Source of the DNA: Haliea alexandrii
GTDB lineage: Bacteria > Pseudomonadota > Gammaproteobacteria > Pseudomonadales > Halieaceae
NCBI RefSeq assembly: GCF_003719295.1
Contig: NZ_RFLW01000001.1
Span: 1,072,955 to 1,136,954, forward strand
DNA length: 64,000 bases
Direction of reading: 5' to 3'
Every line of letters begins with the position of its first letter. Position 1 is the first letter of the stretch. Under the pieces are notes generated by a model. The model had not been told where the DNA came from. It searched no databases and saw only the letters and a list, made by a program, of their open reading frames with translations. Both the position numbers and the translations under genes were made by a program. Shown here in pieces: positions 30,327 to 40,401 of this stretch.

Positions 30327-31870
30327 GCTTCTTCCAGCACATTGACGGTGCGGTCGGCGAGGCCGATGCCCGCCTGGAACATGGTCAGGTAGGTATGGGT
30401 CGCGCCGGCTTCGGTAATGCGCTCAACGTGATCCTCGTGCAGGGCGTGGGAAATGATGGGGCCGGTGAAACCCTTGGCACGCAAACTGCGTGCCGCTACC
30501 ACTTTCGAGCCGATGTCATCCATGGCCAGCACCGCCGCCTTGATCCGGCCGAGATCAACACCGCGCCAGAAGTTGCTGTCTTCGGCATCGGCGAACACAA
30601 CATTGCGGCCGGCCTCGGCATGCGCTCGCGCCTTGTAGGTGTCACCGTCCAGCCCGGCTGGCTGCAGCCCCTGCTTGCGGAGCTGGTCGTAAGCGGCGGT
30701 GCCGGTACGGCCCATGCCGAAGATCAACACATTGGCATCCCCCAGGCTGGTGGGCTGCTCATCGGGGTGCATGGTGATGCGTTCGAAACGCTGCAGGCGC
30801 GGCTCCAGGCGGGTATACAGGCGGTGCGCCATGCGGTTCAGCGGCGCGGCAATCACGAAGGACACCGACACGGCAATGGCCAGCGGCACGATCCATTCAG
30901 GCAGCAGTATGCCGGCGACAATCAGGCCAAATTCACTGTAGGCGGTGAGGCTGATTGCGGCGAGGAACGAGGTGCGCGCACGCAGGCGGAACGCGGTGAG
31001 CAGCAGGAAGAACAGAAGCCCCTTGAGCGGCAGCAATACGCCAACCCCCAGTGCAAACAGCAGTGCATCGAGGTCGGGCAGGCCGGACATGCCGATTTGC
31101 AGGAAAAAGCCCACCAGAAACACTTCCCGCAAGCCCCAGAGTGATTCGGCGAGTTCCTGCGCGCGGCGATGATTGGAGAGCAGTATGCCCATGACCAGGG
31201 CGCCAATCTCGGAACTGAGCCCCATGGCCGTGAAGCCCATGCCGCCGATCACCAGCGCGAGCAGCATGCCCATGAGCACCAGCAGCTCATCGTGCCCGGC
31301 AAAATCCAGCAGCCAGTAGAGGAAGGGGCGCATGAATGGCAGCAGGAGGACCGCCAGTGCCCAGATATTCGGGCTCTGGCCACTGAACACCGCCAGCACC
31401 ATAAGTGCGATGATGTCCTGCACGATGAGAATGCCGATGGCCGTACGGCCGTGGAATACGGCCAGCTCCCTCCGCGATTCCAGCAGTTTTGCCGCCAGAA
31501 CCGTGGAGGAAAAGGACAGCGCGATGGCCAGTAGCAGTGCGGTCTGCCAGTCAATGTCCAGCAGGTAGCGCAGGCCCGGTGCGAACACCGCCACGCTGAT
31601 ACTGAAATGCAGCAGCGCCCCGCCCAGAACCTGTGGCTGGGCAATCTGGCGCAGTTTGAGCTTCAGGCCCACGGTGAACAGCAGAATCAGCACGCCCAGG
31701 TGGGCGACGTGATTGAGAATTTCGCCGCTCTTCATGGGCATGCCCAGGCTGGGCCCGAGCAGGTTGATGGCAAAGCCTGCCGCGAGGAAGCCCACGAGCG
31801 GCGGCAACCCTACCTGACGCACTGCCAGGCCAAAAAAGAAGGCAAAGGAGATACAGACAACTTCGAACAC
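30281..31870 (-). CDS. CPA2 cation/proton antiporter with TrkA-N domain
   Basis: The 529-residue protein has a membrane part of 11-12 helices (VGLPPLVGFLAAGFAINLLG, then VGLKLKLRQI, FSSTVLAAKLLESR and AIGILIVQDIIALMVLAVFS, the central QD motif of the Kef/YbaL group). A C-terminal TrkA-N Rossmann domain follows (VLIFGMGRTGTAAYDQLRKQ, then VFADAEDSNFW). It probably exchanges K+ or Na+ for H+ under nucleotide control. I start at GTG 31870, with GGAG eight bases upstream, since the longer frame reads back into the acetyl-CoA hydrolase gene. It converges on alkB. Confidence 0.87.
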   Translation of the reverse strand: MFEVVCISFAFFFGLAVRQVGLPPLVGFLAAGFAINLLGPSLGMPMKSGEILNHVAHLGVLILLFTVGLKLKLRQIAQPQVLGGALLHFSISVAVFAPGLRYLLDIDWQTALLLAIALSFSSTVLAAKLLESRRELAVFHGRTAIGILIVQDIIALMVLAVFSGQSPNIWALAVLLLPFMRPFLYWLLDFAGHDELLVLMGMLLALVIGGMGFTAMGLSSEIGALVMGILLSNHRRAQELAESLWGLREVFLVGFFLQIGMSGLPDLDALLFALGVGVLLPLKGLLFFLLLTAFRLRARTSFLAAISLTAYSEFGLIVAGILLPEWIVPLAIAVSVSFVIAAPLNRMAHRLYTRLEPRLQRFERITMHPDEQPTSLGDANVLIFGMGRTGTAAYDQLRKQGLQPAGLDGDTYKARAHAEAGRNVVFADAEDSNFWRGVDLGRIKAAVLAMDDIGSKVVAARSLRAKGFTGPIISHALHEDHVERITEAGATHTYLTMFQAGIGLADRTVNVLEEAQPEGTSPVAPDTLP

Positions 31871-31914
31871 GTAACGGCTCCGCCAGCGCTTCTTACGAGG
31901 GTTTGGCGTTGATA

Positions 31915-34065
31915 CTACCGCACTTTCAGCAGGCCGTGTTCCTCCAGCTCCAGCATCAGCAGCTGTTGGACGATGAAGTCGCGACTGCTGTCGGGATGCA
32001 TGAGATGGATGCGCTCCAGCCACGGGCGCGCAGCTTCCTTGTCACCACGGTGCAGCAGGGCGCGCAGGACTTCGCGCAGGAAGCTCGCCGGCTCGTCACT
32101 GAGTGCCTTGATGCGGCGCAGGCTGGCGCTCAGGGTGAGTTCCTCGGGCGTCAGGTCGGTGCCAAAGGGGTAAGCGGGCAGGCGGCCATCGGCGATATGT
32201 GAGCTGAGCGCCTTGGCAACGCGATAGGGCGTGTTGTTGCGTGCCGCGGCGGGGATTTCGTAGTCGGCGGGCAATTTGCCGTGCTCGATTGCCCAGTTCG
32301 CCAGTTCCTGCTGGAAGCGACTGTCGGCAATGGCGATCAGGCGCCGTATCACTTCGGCGTCAGTCTGGCCGCGCAGGTCGGCGATACCGTACTCGGTGAC
32401 GATGATGTCGCGCAGGTGGCGCGGTATGGTGGTGTGGCCATAGTGTGTCACAACGTTTGAGCGCAATGCCTTGCCCTTGCCGCGGGTGCTGCGAATGCAA
32501 AGCACCGAGCGAGCGCCAGGCAGGTCGTGTGCCATGGCCACGAAGTTGTATTGTCCACCCACGCCGCTGATCACGGTGCCGTCTTCCAGGGCGTCAGACG
32601 TTACCGCCCCACTCAGGCTGACCATCATCCCGGTGTTGATAAAGCGCGCGTGCTGCCGCTGGGCACAGTACAGCGGGTAGTCGAGTAGCAGCTGGTTGGT
32701 GCGCAGCACGCTGGTCATGCAGATGCGCTCCTGCCCATCGTCGTCCAGGTCGCGCAGTTTCTGGTAGAAATCGCGCGGCCCAAGGAAGAAGCCGCCGTGC
32801 AGCACGCGGCCGTGGCGCAATTGCCGGCCTTCGCTGGCCTGCAGCAGTGCAGTCCGCGTGTCGGGATCATCCGTGTTGTTCGCCAGGGCGACGCCGTCCA
32901 GCGACAACGCGCCGTCGATCAGGCACAGGGTGTCCGGCAGAATGCCCCAGTACTGCAGGGCTGCCAGGCTGTCGGCATCGAGTTGAGCCGGCAGCAGCGC
33001 AGACTGGCGCGCGTAACCCAGCAGGCGCTCGTCCACTGCCTCGGTGATCAGCCCGTCATTCAGTCCCCGCTGCAGGGTCAGCAGGTCGTAGACCCGGCGC
33101 TTCACCACGCCGGCTTCCATCAGGTGCAGCATGCCGTTGACGAACATCTCGGTGGAAACATACAGCCCCTGCTCGAAGGGGCCTTCGTCGGTCTCGCAGC
33201 CGCTGTCGATGCGGGTCAGCCTGTCGACCGCGTCGCGCCACGCTGCGGGTTGCTGGTGGCGCAGGATCAAAGCGTGAGCCACAGCGTCACCCAGAGAACC
33301 GATACCGATTTGCAGCGTACCGCCGTCTACCACCAGGCTGCTGGCGTGCAGTGCCGTGGCGTAGTCTGCGGTGGGCACTGACGCGTTGGGTACCGCAAAC
33401 AGAGTGCGCTGGTAGGCCGGGTTGTCAATCAGGCCATCGAACAACGTGGCCGGGACTTCCGCGTCATTGCGCATGAAAGGCAGATCGTCATGAACTTGCG
33501 CGAAGCAGAGGAAATCTTCCCCCTGTTCGGCGCGTTTGGTGTGAATGACATCCAGGGCAACGTCCGGGTTGCAGGACAGGCTCAGCGCAAGCCCGTCGGC
33601 GGTTTCCCGGGCAGCCACCAGCTGCAACAGCACGTTCACCCCCGCGGCCATCATGTCGCGCGCAATATGTGTGTAGTTGCTGGAAATGTACTGTTGCTGT
33701 GCGGCGGGAATACCCTTCATCGAGCCCGCTTTGAAGTACAGCTCGCTCACCTGGATGTTGTTGGGCAGATTGCCGCTGCGCTGGGCCTCCATATAGGCCA
33801 GGGGTTCGTAATCGCCAAAAATGCGCTCCACGATCGGTCCGGCCAGCTCGGCCTCGATGTGGCTCGCTGGCTTGGGTACCTCCAGCGACAGCGCCGTGTA
33901 GATGTGCAGGTCGATCTCCGGGTCCTGCTCGGCGCGGCGAAAGAAGGCATTCATCAACTGCACCGGTTTGCCCAGGCCCAGCGGAGCACCGAGTCGAAGT
34001 GTTTTCCCGAGCCTGGCGATGGTGTAATCGACACAGGCCTCAGCCGTCGCAAACCGTTCTGTCAT
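31915..34065 (-). CDS. Acetyl-CoA hydrolase/transferase family protein
   Basis: The 716-residue protein has the two family-I CoA-transferase lobes. The N-half contains GLGKPVQLMNAFFRRAEQDP and LQIGIGSLGDAVAHAL, and the C-half (GVGGQYNFVAMAHDLPGARS, IIVTEYGIADLRGQTDAEVI) resembles the AcetylCoA_hyd_C domain, where GVGG and EYG hold CoA-binding residues. It is longer than usual (400-640), with an inserted middle region and a helical C-terminal tail. It would transfer CoA between organic acids or hydrolyse acetyl-CoA. The downstream antiporter start lies 45 bases past its stop. Confidence 0.85.
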   Translation of the reverse strand: MTERFATAEACVDYTIARLGKTLRLGAPLGLGKPVQLMNAFFRRAEQDPEIDLHIYTALSLEVPKPASHIEAELAGPIVERIFGDYEPLAYMEAQRSGNLPNNIQVSELYFKAGSMKGIPAAQQQYISSNYTHIARDMMAAGVNVLLQLVAARETADGLALSLSCNPDVALDVIHTKRAEQGEDFLCFAQVHDDLPFMRNDAEVPATLFDGLIDNPAYQRTLFAVPNASVPTADYATALHASSLVVDGGTLQIGIGSLGDAVAHALILRHQQPAAWRDAVDRLTRIDSGCETDEGPFEQGLYVSTEMFVNGMLHLMEAGVVKRRVYDLLTLQRGLNDGLITEAVDERLLGYARQSALLPAQLDADSLAALQYWGILPDTLCLIDGALSLDGVALANNTDDPDTRTALLQASEGRQLRHGRVLHGGFFLGPRDFYQKLRDLDDDGQERICMTSVLRTNQLLLDYPLYCAQRQHARFINTGMMVSLSGAVTSDALEDGTVISGVGGQYNFVAMAHDLPGARSVLCIRSTRGKGKALRSNVVTHYGHTTIPRHLRDIIVTEYGIADLRGQTDAEVIRRLIAIADSRFQQELANWAIEHGKLPADYEIPAAARNNTPYRVAKALSSHIADGRLPAYPFGTDLTPEELTLSASLRRIKALSDEPASFLREVLRALLHRGDKEAARPWLERIHLMHPDSSRDFIVQQLLMLELEEHGLLKVR

Positions 34066-34192
34066 GGCAATCTCGCTGCACGCAATTATTGTGTTGGGTG
34101 AACAAGGTTATCAAAGCACAGGTGGTGGCTGTGCATATTGATCTGGCGCAAGGCCGATGGCGGTGCGCGTTAGCCGGCCGTGCGCGGCAAAT

Positions 34193-35197
34193 TCAGCGGG
34201 CGAGCGCCAGCAGGAGGCGATCAAGCCGATCCCAGGGGTCGCCATCGGCAAAGCCCTTGATACTGCCATCAATCGTCAGTGCGTCCTGCAACATCGCGCC
34301 CAGTGCGCGGCTGGGGTGGCGTTGCAGGGCCGCTGTCACGGCGGCTTCGCGGCTCTTCCACACCCGGTGGCTGTTGAATACGGCGGAGCGCGGCTGGCCC
34401 ATCTCAAGCTCCAGCTGCAGGGCGTACAGGCCGCGTATTTCACGCGTTACGGCCCATAGCAAGGGCACCGCATCCGTGCCTTCACCGCGCAGGCCGTGCA
34501 CCATGCGCAGGGTTGCTTCCGCGTTGCCCGCCAAGGCAGTGTCCACCATGGTGAACAGGTTGTAGCGCGCGTTGTCCAGCACGGCAGTGGTGACGGTGGC
34601 TAGCGTGACCTGTTTGCCGTCGGCCAGCAATTTCAGCTTCTCGACTTCCTGCACCGCGGCATACAGGTTGCCTTCCAGGCGCTCGGCAAGCAGCTCCAGG
34701 GCGTCGTCATCGATATCCAGCCCTGCCTGTCCCAGGCGTTGGCGCAGCCAGCGGGGCATTTCACGGGCCCCGACGGGCCAGACCTGCACAACGGCCCCGG
34801 ATTTCTCCAGTGCCTTGTACCACTTGCTGTTCTGGGACTGCCGATCGATTTTGCCGCTGATCACCAGCAGGACATCATCGCCGCTGGCCTGCTCCAGGTA
34901 GGCACAGAGCGCCTTGCTGCCCTCGGCGCCGGGCTTGCCGTCCGGTAACCGCAGTTCGATGACCTTGCGCTCACCGAACAGCGACATTTCGGCGGCGCTG
35001 TGTAACAGGGATTCCCAGCTGAAGTCCTTGGGGCCGGTATCCAGCACTTCACGTTCGCTGCACCCGGCGGCACGCGCGGCGCTGCGTACCAGGTCGGCAC
35101 ACTCCTGCACCAGCAGTGGTTCGTCACCGCTCAACAGGTAAACGGACAGGCACTGGCCCTGCAGGTGCTTGGCGAGTTGCTCGGCCTTGAGCTGCAT
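34193..35197 (-). CDS. holA: DNA polymerase III delta subunit
   Basis: The 334-residue protein shows the HolA start (LKAEQLAKHLQGQCLSVYLL, SGDEPLLVQECAD) and the AAA-like fold without a classical P-loop. The middle contains FGERKVIELRLPDGKPGAEG and the family motif KIDRQSQNSKWYKALEKSGA. The C-domain matches the collar region. It opens the beta clamp as part of the clamp loader. The start ATG shares one base with the lptE stop (TAATG), so translation is coupled in the order leuS-lptE-holA. Confidence 0.95.
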   Translation of the reverse strand: MQLKAEQLAKHLQGQCLSVYLLSGDEPLLVQECADLVRSAARAAGCSEREVLDTGPKDFSWESLLHSAAEMSLFGERKVIELRLPDGKPGAEGSKALCAYLEQASGDDVLLVISGKIDRQSQNSKWYKALEKSGAVVQVWPVGAREMPRWLRQRLGQAGLDIDDDALELLAERLEGNLYAAVQEVEKLKLLADGKQVTLATVTTAVLDNARYNLFTMVDTALAGNAEATLRMVHGLRGEGTDAVPLLWAVTREIRGLYALQLELEMGQPRSAVFNSHRVWKSREAAVTAALQRHPSRALGAMLQDALTIDGSIKGFADGDPWDRLDRLLLALAR

Positions 35198-35715
35198 TAC
35201 TGGGCTGCGGCGTGGAATCCGATCCGGCGCAGAATCTGTTGCGCGAGTTCGCCGCGCATCTCTCCCTGCAGGATGCGAATTTCTTCCGCTTTGCCCACCA
35301 CGTTACTGGGGTCGTTCTCCATCTGTTTGGTGACCATGGCTTGCGATGTCTCCATGGCGATGCTGCCGTCCGGCGCACGCACCGTGAACCGGGTTTGCAT
35401 GGTCAACTCGAATTCCGCCGCCCGCGCCTCGCTGGTGAGAGAGAGGTTCCGCTGGCTGAAGCGCTCGGGCTCCAGCTGCAGGATATAGGCAGCCTGCGGA
35501 CGGTCAACCCACTCGATGCCGTTGGCCGAGAAGCGTGAACGCAATTCGCGGGTAAACTCACTGTTTGGGTTGCCGGTTTCCAGGTGCAGCTGGCGCCACT
35601 CCGCGGGCAGGCCGGTGGAACTGGCTGCGCCGCGCAGCTGAAAGCCGCAGGCGCTTACCGACAGGGCCAGTAACAGGGTCAGGGTTGTGCGCAACATGGG
35701 TGACGTCCAGGCCAT
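35197..35715 (-). CDS. lptE: LPS-assembly lipoprotein LptE
   Basis: The 172-residue protein has a lipoprotein signal (TTLTLLLALSVSACGFQLRG) with the ACGFQLRG lipobox typical of LptE. The mature part shows two helices and a sheet. With LptD it forms the outer-membrane machine that inserts lipopolysaccharide. The ATG at 35715 overlaps the leuS stop (TGATG); an alternative ATG at 35697 would give a shorter signal (MLRTTL...). I prefer the coupled start. It overlaps holA by one base. Confidence 0.92.
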   Translation of the reverse strand: MAWTSPMLRTTLTLLLALSVSACGFQLRGAASSTGLPAEWRQLHLETGNPNSEFTRELRSRFSANGIEWVDRPQAAYILQLEPERFSQRNLSLTSEARAAEFELTMQTRFTVRAPDGSIAMETSQAMVTKQMENDPSNVVGKAEEIRILQGEMRGELAQQILRRIGFHAAAQ

Positions 35716-38309
35716 CAGTTGGCCACTATGTTAACGAGTTTCCCCGGCACCACAATCACCTTGCGCACTGTCACCCCATCCAGGAAGCGCTGTACGTTGT
35801 CCTGTGCCATGGCGGCGGCTTCCACCGCGGCTTTGTCCGCATCGGCGGCCACGGCGATCTGGGCCCGCACTTTACCGTTTACCTGCACCGCCATGTCGAT
35901 GCTGTCGCGCACCAGGGCGCTGGCATCCACGTGCGGCCACGGCGCATCCAGCAGCGGGCCCTTGCCCCCCAGCAGCGGCCACAGGTGGTGGCAGATGTGT
36001 GGCACGATGGGGCTCAGCATCAGCACCACGGCCTGCAGTGCTTCGCGCACAACCGCCCGTGCGGCGGGTTCTGACTGGTCGAGCCGGGCGATGTCGTTGC
36101 ACAGCTCCATGATGGCGGCGACCGCCGTGTTGAAGGTTTGCCGGCGACCGTAGTCGTCGCTGACCTTGGCGATGGTCTCGTGGGCCTTGCGGCGCAGCTG
36201 GCGCTCGGCATCGCCGAGTGTGGCTGGCGCCAGGTCTGCGCTTTCACCCGCCTCAAGGTGTGCATGCACTTGTTTCCACAGCTTGCGCAGAAAGCGGCTG
36301 GCGCCCTCCACACCGGCATCGTGCCACTCCAGGGTTTGCTCAGGCGGTGCGGCGAACATGGTGAACAGGCGCACGGTGTCGGCGCCGAAGGTCTCCACGG
36401 CGGAATGCGGGTCGATACCGTTGTTCTTGGACTTGGACATCTTGGTCACACCACCGGAGATGACCTCATCACCGCTTTGGCGCTCCACGGCGCGCAGCAC
36501 CCGGCCCCGCTCATCGCGTTCGACATCCACGTCGGTCGGCGCCACCCAGATGCGGCTGCCGCCCGGACCTTCACGGTAGAAGGATTCCGCCAGCACCATG
36601 CCCTGGCAGAGCAGGCGCTCGAAGGGCTCGCTGGAGTTGACCAGGCCTTCATCACGCATCAGCTTGTGGAAGAAGCGCGCGTAGAGCAGGTGCAGGATGG
36701 CGTGTTCGATGCCACCCACATACTGGTCGACTGGCAGCCAGTAGTTGGCCAGCTCGGGGTCCAGCATGCCCTCCTCGAAGTCGGGGCAGGTATAGCGCGC
36801 GTAGTACCAGCTGGATTCCATGAACGTGTCGAAAGTGTCGGTTTCGCGCTCGACGGGCTGCCCGTCAAGCTCGTCCTGGCGCCATTGCGGGTCGGCCTTG
36901 ATTGGCGAGATAACGCCATCCATGACCACGTCTTCGGGCAACAACACGGGCAGTTTATGTGCCGGCACCGGGATTTCACCGCCTTGCGGCAGGTTGAGCA
37001 TCGGGATGGGGGCGCCCCAGTAGCGCTGGCGCGAAACCCCCCAGTCGCGCAGCCGGTAATTGGTGGTGACCTGACCGCGCCCGGCTTGTTCAAGGTGCGC
37101 GGCGATGGCCGCAAACGCCGCTTCCGAGGTCAATCCATCAAATTCCGCTGAATTGATCAGTGTGCCCTTTACCGTCGCCGCAGCCTGGGACAGGTCGATG
37201 TCCGCGCCATCCTCGGCGGCAATCACCGGCCGTATGGGCAGTCCATATTTGCGGGCAAACTCCCAGTCGCGCTGGTCGTGCGCCGGTACCGCCATGATGG
37301 CACCGGAACCGTAGTCCATGAGTACGTAGTTGGCTACCCACACCGGGACTTCTTCGCCGCTGAGCGGGTTGATGGCGCGCAGGCCGGTGTCCAGGCCGCG
37401 CTTTTCCATGGTGGCCATATCGGCCTCTGCCGATGACTGGGTCTTGCAGGCTTCAATAAACGCCTGCAGTTCAGGATTGTCTGCCGCCAGTGCGCGGGAG
37501 ACCGGGTGCTCTGCTGCCAGGCACATGTAGGTGACCCCAAACAGCGTGTCTGGTCGTGTGGTGTAGACCTCAAGGCGGTCCGCGTCCGCCACCGGGGTGG
37601 CGAGGTCGAAACTCAGGTCTACCCCGCGGCTTTTGCCGATCCAGTTGCGCTGCATGGTGCGCACCTGCTCCGGCCAGTGCGGCAGCTGGTCCAGATCTGC
37701 CAGCAATTCCTCGGCGTAGGCGGTGATGCGGATAAACCACTGGGGAATTTCACGGCGCTCCACGAGCGCCCCGGAACGCCAGCCGCGCCCGTCAATAACC
37801 TGCTCGTTGGCCAGTACCGTCTGGTCCACCGGGTCCCAGTTGACCGTCGCCATTTTCTTGTACACCAGCCCCTTTTCATACAGGCGGGTGAAGAACCATT
37901 GCTCCCAGCGGTAGTAGTCGGGCTGGCAGGTGGCCAGCTCGCGAGACCAGTCGAACCCGAAGCCCAGGCTTTGCAGCTGGCCTTTCATGTAGGCAATGTT
38001 CTTGTAGGTCCAGGCAGCCGGGGCGGTATTGTTCTGCACCGCGGCGTTCTCTGCCGGCAGGCCGAAGGCGTCCCACCCCATCGGGTGCAGCACATTCTTG
38101 CCCAGCATGCGCTGGTAGCGGGAGATGACATCGGTGATGGTGTAGTTGCGCACATGGCCCATGTGCAGCTTGCCGCTGGGGTAGGGGAACATTGCCAGGC
38201 AGTAGAATTTCTCTCGTCCTGCCTCCTTCTTTACGGCAAAGCTCTGCTCTTGCTGCCAGTGGTCCTGGGCGGCCTGTTCAAGAATCTTCGGCTGGTAATG
38301 CGGGTCCAT
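35715..38309 (-). CDS. leuS: Leucyl-tRNA synthetase
   Basis: The 864-residue protein has the class I aminoacyl-tRNA synthetase motifs: [20 protein letters not shown] (HIGH box variant HMGH) near residue 40, the CP1 editing domain with a T-rich GT...TRPDTLFG motif, and KMSKSKNNG (KMSKS) at about 620. The tail matches the anticodon-binding and C-terminal domains. I chose ATG 38309; a longer ORF adds 25 residues not found in LeuRS. It heads the leuS-lptE-holA operon. Confidence 0.97.
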   Translation of the reverse strand: MDPHYQPKILEQAAQDHWQQEQSFAVKKEAGREKFYCLAMFPYPSGKLHMGHVRNYTITDVISRYQRMLGKNVLHPMGWDAFGLPAENAAVQNNTAPAAWTYKNIAYMKGQLQSLGFGFDWSRELATCQPDYYRWEQWFFTRLYEKGLVYKKMATVNWDPVDQTVLANEQVIDGRGWRSGALVERREIPQWFIRITAYAEELLADLDQLPHWPEQVRTMQRNWIGKSRGVDLSFDLATPVADADRLEVYTTRPDTLFGVTYMCLAAEHPVSRALAADNPELQAFIEACKTQSSAEADMATMEKRGLDTGLRAINPLSGEEVPVWVANYVLMDYGSGAIMAVPAHDQRDWEFARKYGLPIRPVIAAEDGADIDLSQAAATVKGTLINSAEFDGLTSEAAFAAIAAHLEQAGRGQVTTNYRLRDWGVSRQRYWGAPIPMLNLPQGGEIPVPAHKLPVLLPEDVVMDGVISPIKADPQWRQDELDGQPVERETDTFDTFMESSWYYARYTCPDFEEGMLDPELANYWLPVDQYVGGIEHAILHLLYARFFHKLMRDEGLVNSSEPFERLLCQGMVLAESFYREGPGGSRIWVAPTDVDVERDERGRVLRAVERQSGDEVISGGVTKMSKSKNNGIDPHSAVETFGADTVRLFTMFAAPPEQTLEWHDAGVEGASRFLRKLWKQVHAHLEAGESADLAPATLGDAERQLRRKAHETIAKVSDDYGRRQTFNTAVAAIMELCNDIARLDQSEPAARAVVREALQAVVLMLSPIVPHICHHLWPLLGGKGPLLDAPWPHVDASALVRDSIDMAVQVNGKVRAQIAVAADADKAAVEAAAMAQDNVQRFLDGVTVRKVIVVPGKLVNIVAN

Positions 38310-38435
38310 GTGCGGGTTTACTCGACTGGTTTGGGCACGGAACGGGTGGCGGCTTGCAGGGGGGCGACCGTTCTTGCTGTGCAAAAAAAAGAGGGTGATT
38401 CTATCAGTATTCAGGGCCTGCGGCGAAGCGAGGGC

Positions 38436-38879
38436 TCAGGCCAGCTGCAAGAGTGGCAGCCTGGCGCGCAGCATTGCGCCGTCGCCCACGATATCCGCGA
38501 GGCTGGTGTCATCCAGCTCCCGGTAGAAGGCCTCCACACCACGCCGGAAGAGCCCGGTCAGGTTGCAGGCGCCGGCCAGCGGGCAGCTGTTGGTGGCGGG
38601 ATTGAAACACTCCACGAAATCGCCACTGTCCTCCAGCTCCCGTACCACCTTGCCCACCGATATACGCGTCGGGTCCATGCCCAGCTGCACGCCGCCGTGC
38701 CTGCCACGCATGGTCGACAGGTAACCCAGCTGCCCGAGGTGTCGCGCGGATTTCAGCAGATGGGCGCGGGAAATAGCAAACGCCGTGGCAATATCGGCAA
38801 TACGTACCTGCTGGCCTGGACGGGCAGCGCAGTACATGAGAATGCGCAGCGAGTAGTTTGTGTAGGCAGTGAGGCGAAT
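38436..38879 (-). CDS. nsrR: NsrR-type Rrf2 regulator, apparent ATT start
   Basis: The 147-residue protein has the Rrf2 winged helix (RIADIATAFAISRAHLLKSA, then RGRHGGVQLG) and the Fe-S ligand pattern of NsrR: CFNPATNSCPLAGAC with Cys91, Cys99 and Cys105. In NsrR this cluster senses nitric oxide. The family begins LT.YT.Y.LR.L, found here directly after an ATT codon at 38879, with AGGAG eight bases upstream. The first in-frame ATG (38837) would remove helix 1. It is divergent from cydA with a 99-base intergenic region. Confidence 0.85.
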   Translation of the reverse strand: MRLTAYTNYSLRILMYCAARPGQQVRIADIATAFAISRAHLLKSARHLGQLGYLSTMRGRHGGVQLGMDPTRISVGKVVRELEDSGDFVECFNPATNSCPLAGACNLTGLFRRGVEAFYRELDDTSLADIVGDGAMLRARLPLLQLA

Positions 38880-38978
38880 GGGCGTTGCTCCTGAAATTCA
38901 ATATTAGGTGTTGCTTATGCAATGGAAATTATAAATACTATATTAGATATCACTTAATGCCGAGGCAAGGGGTCTGCC
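38880..38978. promoter_or_regulatory. Divergent nsrR/cydA control region
   Basis: This AT-rich 99-base stretch separates nsrR from cydA. It contains a small palindrome TTGC-TTAT-GCAA (38911-38922) and two TATTAG direct repeats (38902-38907 and 38941-38946), and a TATATT-like element before cydA. These are candidates for the operator of NsrR and the cydA promoter. I cannot match them to a published NsrR consensus with confidence. Confidence 0.4.
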
Positions 38979-40400
38979 GTGTTTGAGTTTTTCGACGCAT
39001 CGATGCTGGCGCGTATCCAGTTCGCCTTCACCGTATCCTTCCACATCATTTTCCCTGCCTTCTCCATTGGCCTGGCGAGCTACCTGTTCGTGCTTGAGGG
39101 ACTGTGGCTGAAGACGGAGAACCCGGTTTACCTCAACCTGTACAAATACTGGTTGAAGATATTTGCCGTCGCGTTCGGCATGGGCGTGGTGTCCGGCCTG
39201 GTGATGTCCTATCAGTTTGGCACCAACTGGAGTGTGTTCTCCGACCGGGCAGGGCCGGTGATCGGGCCGCTGCTGGCCTATGAGGTGCTGACCGCGTTTT
39301 TCCTCGAGGCGGGTTTCCTCGGTATCATGCTTTTTGGCATGGAGCGGGTTGGCAAGCGCCTGCACTTTTTCGCCACCACCATGGTGGCCTTCGGCACGCT
39401 GCTCTCTGCCACCTGGATCCTGTCGGTAAACAGCTGGATGCAAACCCCGACGGGCCACGCTGTGAACGAGCTCGGCCAGTTTGTCCCCGTTGACTGGCTG
39501 GCCATCATCTTCAACCCCAGCTTTCCGTATCGTCTGGTGCACATGACTCTGGCGTCCTACCTCACTGTTTCCTTTGTCGTGGGCGGTGTCGGGGCGTGGC
39601 ACCTGCTGCGAAACAGGGCGAACCCCGAGGCGCGCAAGATGTTCTCCATGGCCATGTGGATGGCGACTTTCGTGGCACCGTTGCAGATTTTCGCCGGCGA
39701 CCTGCACGGGCTCAACACACTCGAGCATCAGCCGATGAAGGTGGCCGCGATGGAAGGGCATTGGGAGCGACAAACCGGCGCGCCGTTCCTGCTCTTTGCC
39801 TGGCCCGATTCAGCGGCGGAGAAAAACGTCTTTGAAGTGGGTATTCCCTACGCCTCGGCGCTTGTACTTACCCACGATATCGGTGGCGAGACCCCGGGTC
39901 TGACCGATGTGCCTGCGAGCGACCGGCCCCCGGTGGGCATGGTGTTCTGGTCTTTCCGGATCATGCTCTTGATAGGGACCCTGATGGCGCTGATCGGACT
40001 CTACTCCGTCTGGTTGCGCTGGCGCGGCAGGCTCTACGATACGCCGTGGCTGCAGCGTGCGGCAGTCTGGATGGGGCCTTCCGGGTTTGTCGCTGTGCTC
40101 GCGGGCTGGATTGTGACTGAAGTCGGCCGCCAGCCCTTCACCGTCTATGGTCTGCTGCGCACCAGTGACTCACTGGCACCTGTTGACGCACCGGCAGTGG
40201 CGGCTTCGCTGATCGCCTTCATCGTGGTCTATTTCGCCCTGTTTGGCGCCGGTACTTATTACATCATCCGCATGATGGGGGCGACGCCCGATGGGCAGGG
40301 GCCACAAACCGGAGCGCCCCAGCGTGCTGCGGGTACCACCCCGCTGGCCTCAATGCGGCCCGCCATAAACAAGCCCACCACAAACAACGGAGGTGCCTGA
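38979..40400 (+). CDS. cydA: Cytochrome bd-type quinol oxidase subunit I (CioA/CydA)
   Basis: The 473-residue protein has the subunit I layout: ARIQFAFTVSFHIIFPAFSI with the haem-ligand His, GVVSGLVMSYQFGTNWSVFS, then the short Q-loop, and GRQPFTVYGLLRTSDS (GRQPW-type motif with Phe). The short Q-loop and sequence style fit the cyanide-insensitive CioA subfamily. The complex reduces O2 to water with quinol and does not pump protons. It is divergent from nsrR, and subunit II starts two bases after its stop. Start GTG at 38979. Confidence 0.92.
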   Translation: MFEFFDASMLARIQFAFTVSFHIIFPAFSIGLASYLFVLEGLWLKTENPVYLNLYKYWLKIFAVAFGMGVVSGLVMSYQFGTNWSVFSDRAGPVIGPLLAYEVLTAFFLEAGFLGIMLFGMERVGKRLHFFATTMVAFGTLLSATWILSVNSWMQTPTGHAVNELGQFVPVDWLAIIFNPSFPYRLVHMTLASYLTVSFVVGGVGAWHLLRNRANPEARKMFSMAMWMATFVAPLQIFAGDLHGLNTLEHQPMKVAAMEGHWERQTGAPFLLFAWPDSAAEKNVFEVGIPYASALVLTHDIGGETPGLTDVPASDRPPVGMVFWSFRIMLLIGTLMALIGLYSVWLRWRGRLYDTPWLQRAAVWMGPSGFVAVLAGWIVTEVGRQPFTVYGLLRTSDSLAPVDAPAVAASLIAFIVVYFALFGAGTYYIIRMMGATPDGQGPQTGAPQRAAGTTPLASMRPAINKPTTNNGGA

Positions 40401-40401
40401 A

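Noticed and set aside
38901-38946. Firm NsrR operator call between nsrR and cydA
   Set aside because: The TTGC/GCAA palindrome and TATTAG repeats are suggestive but do not clearly match the published NsrR motif, so only a low-confidence control region is listed.
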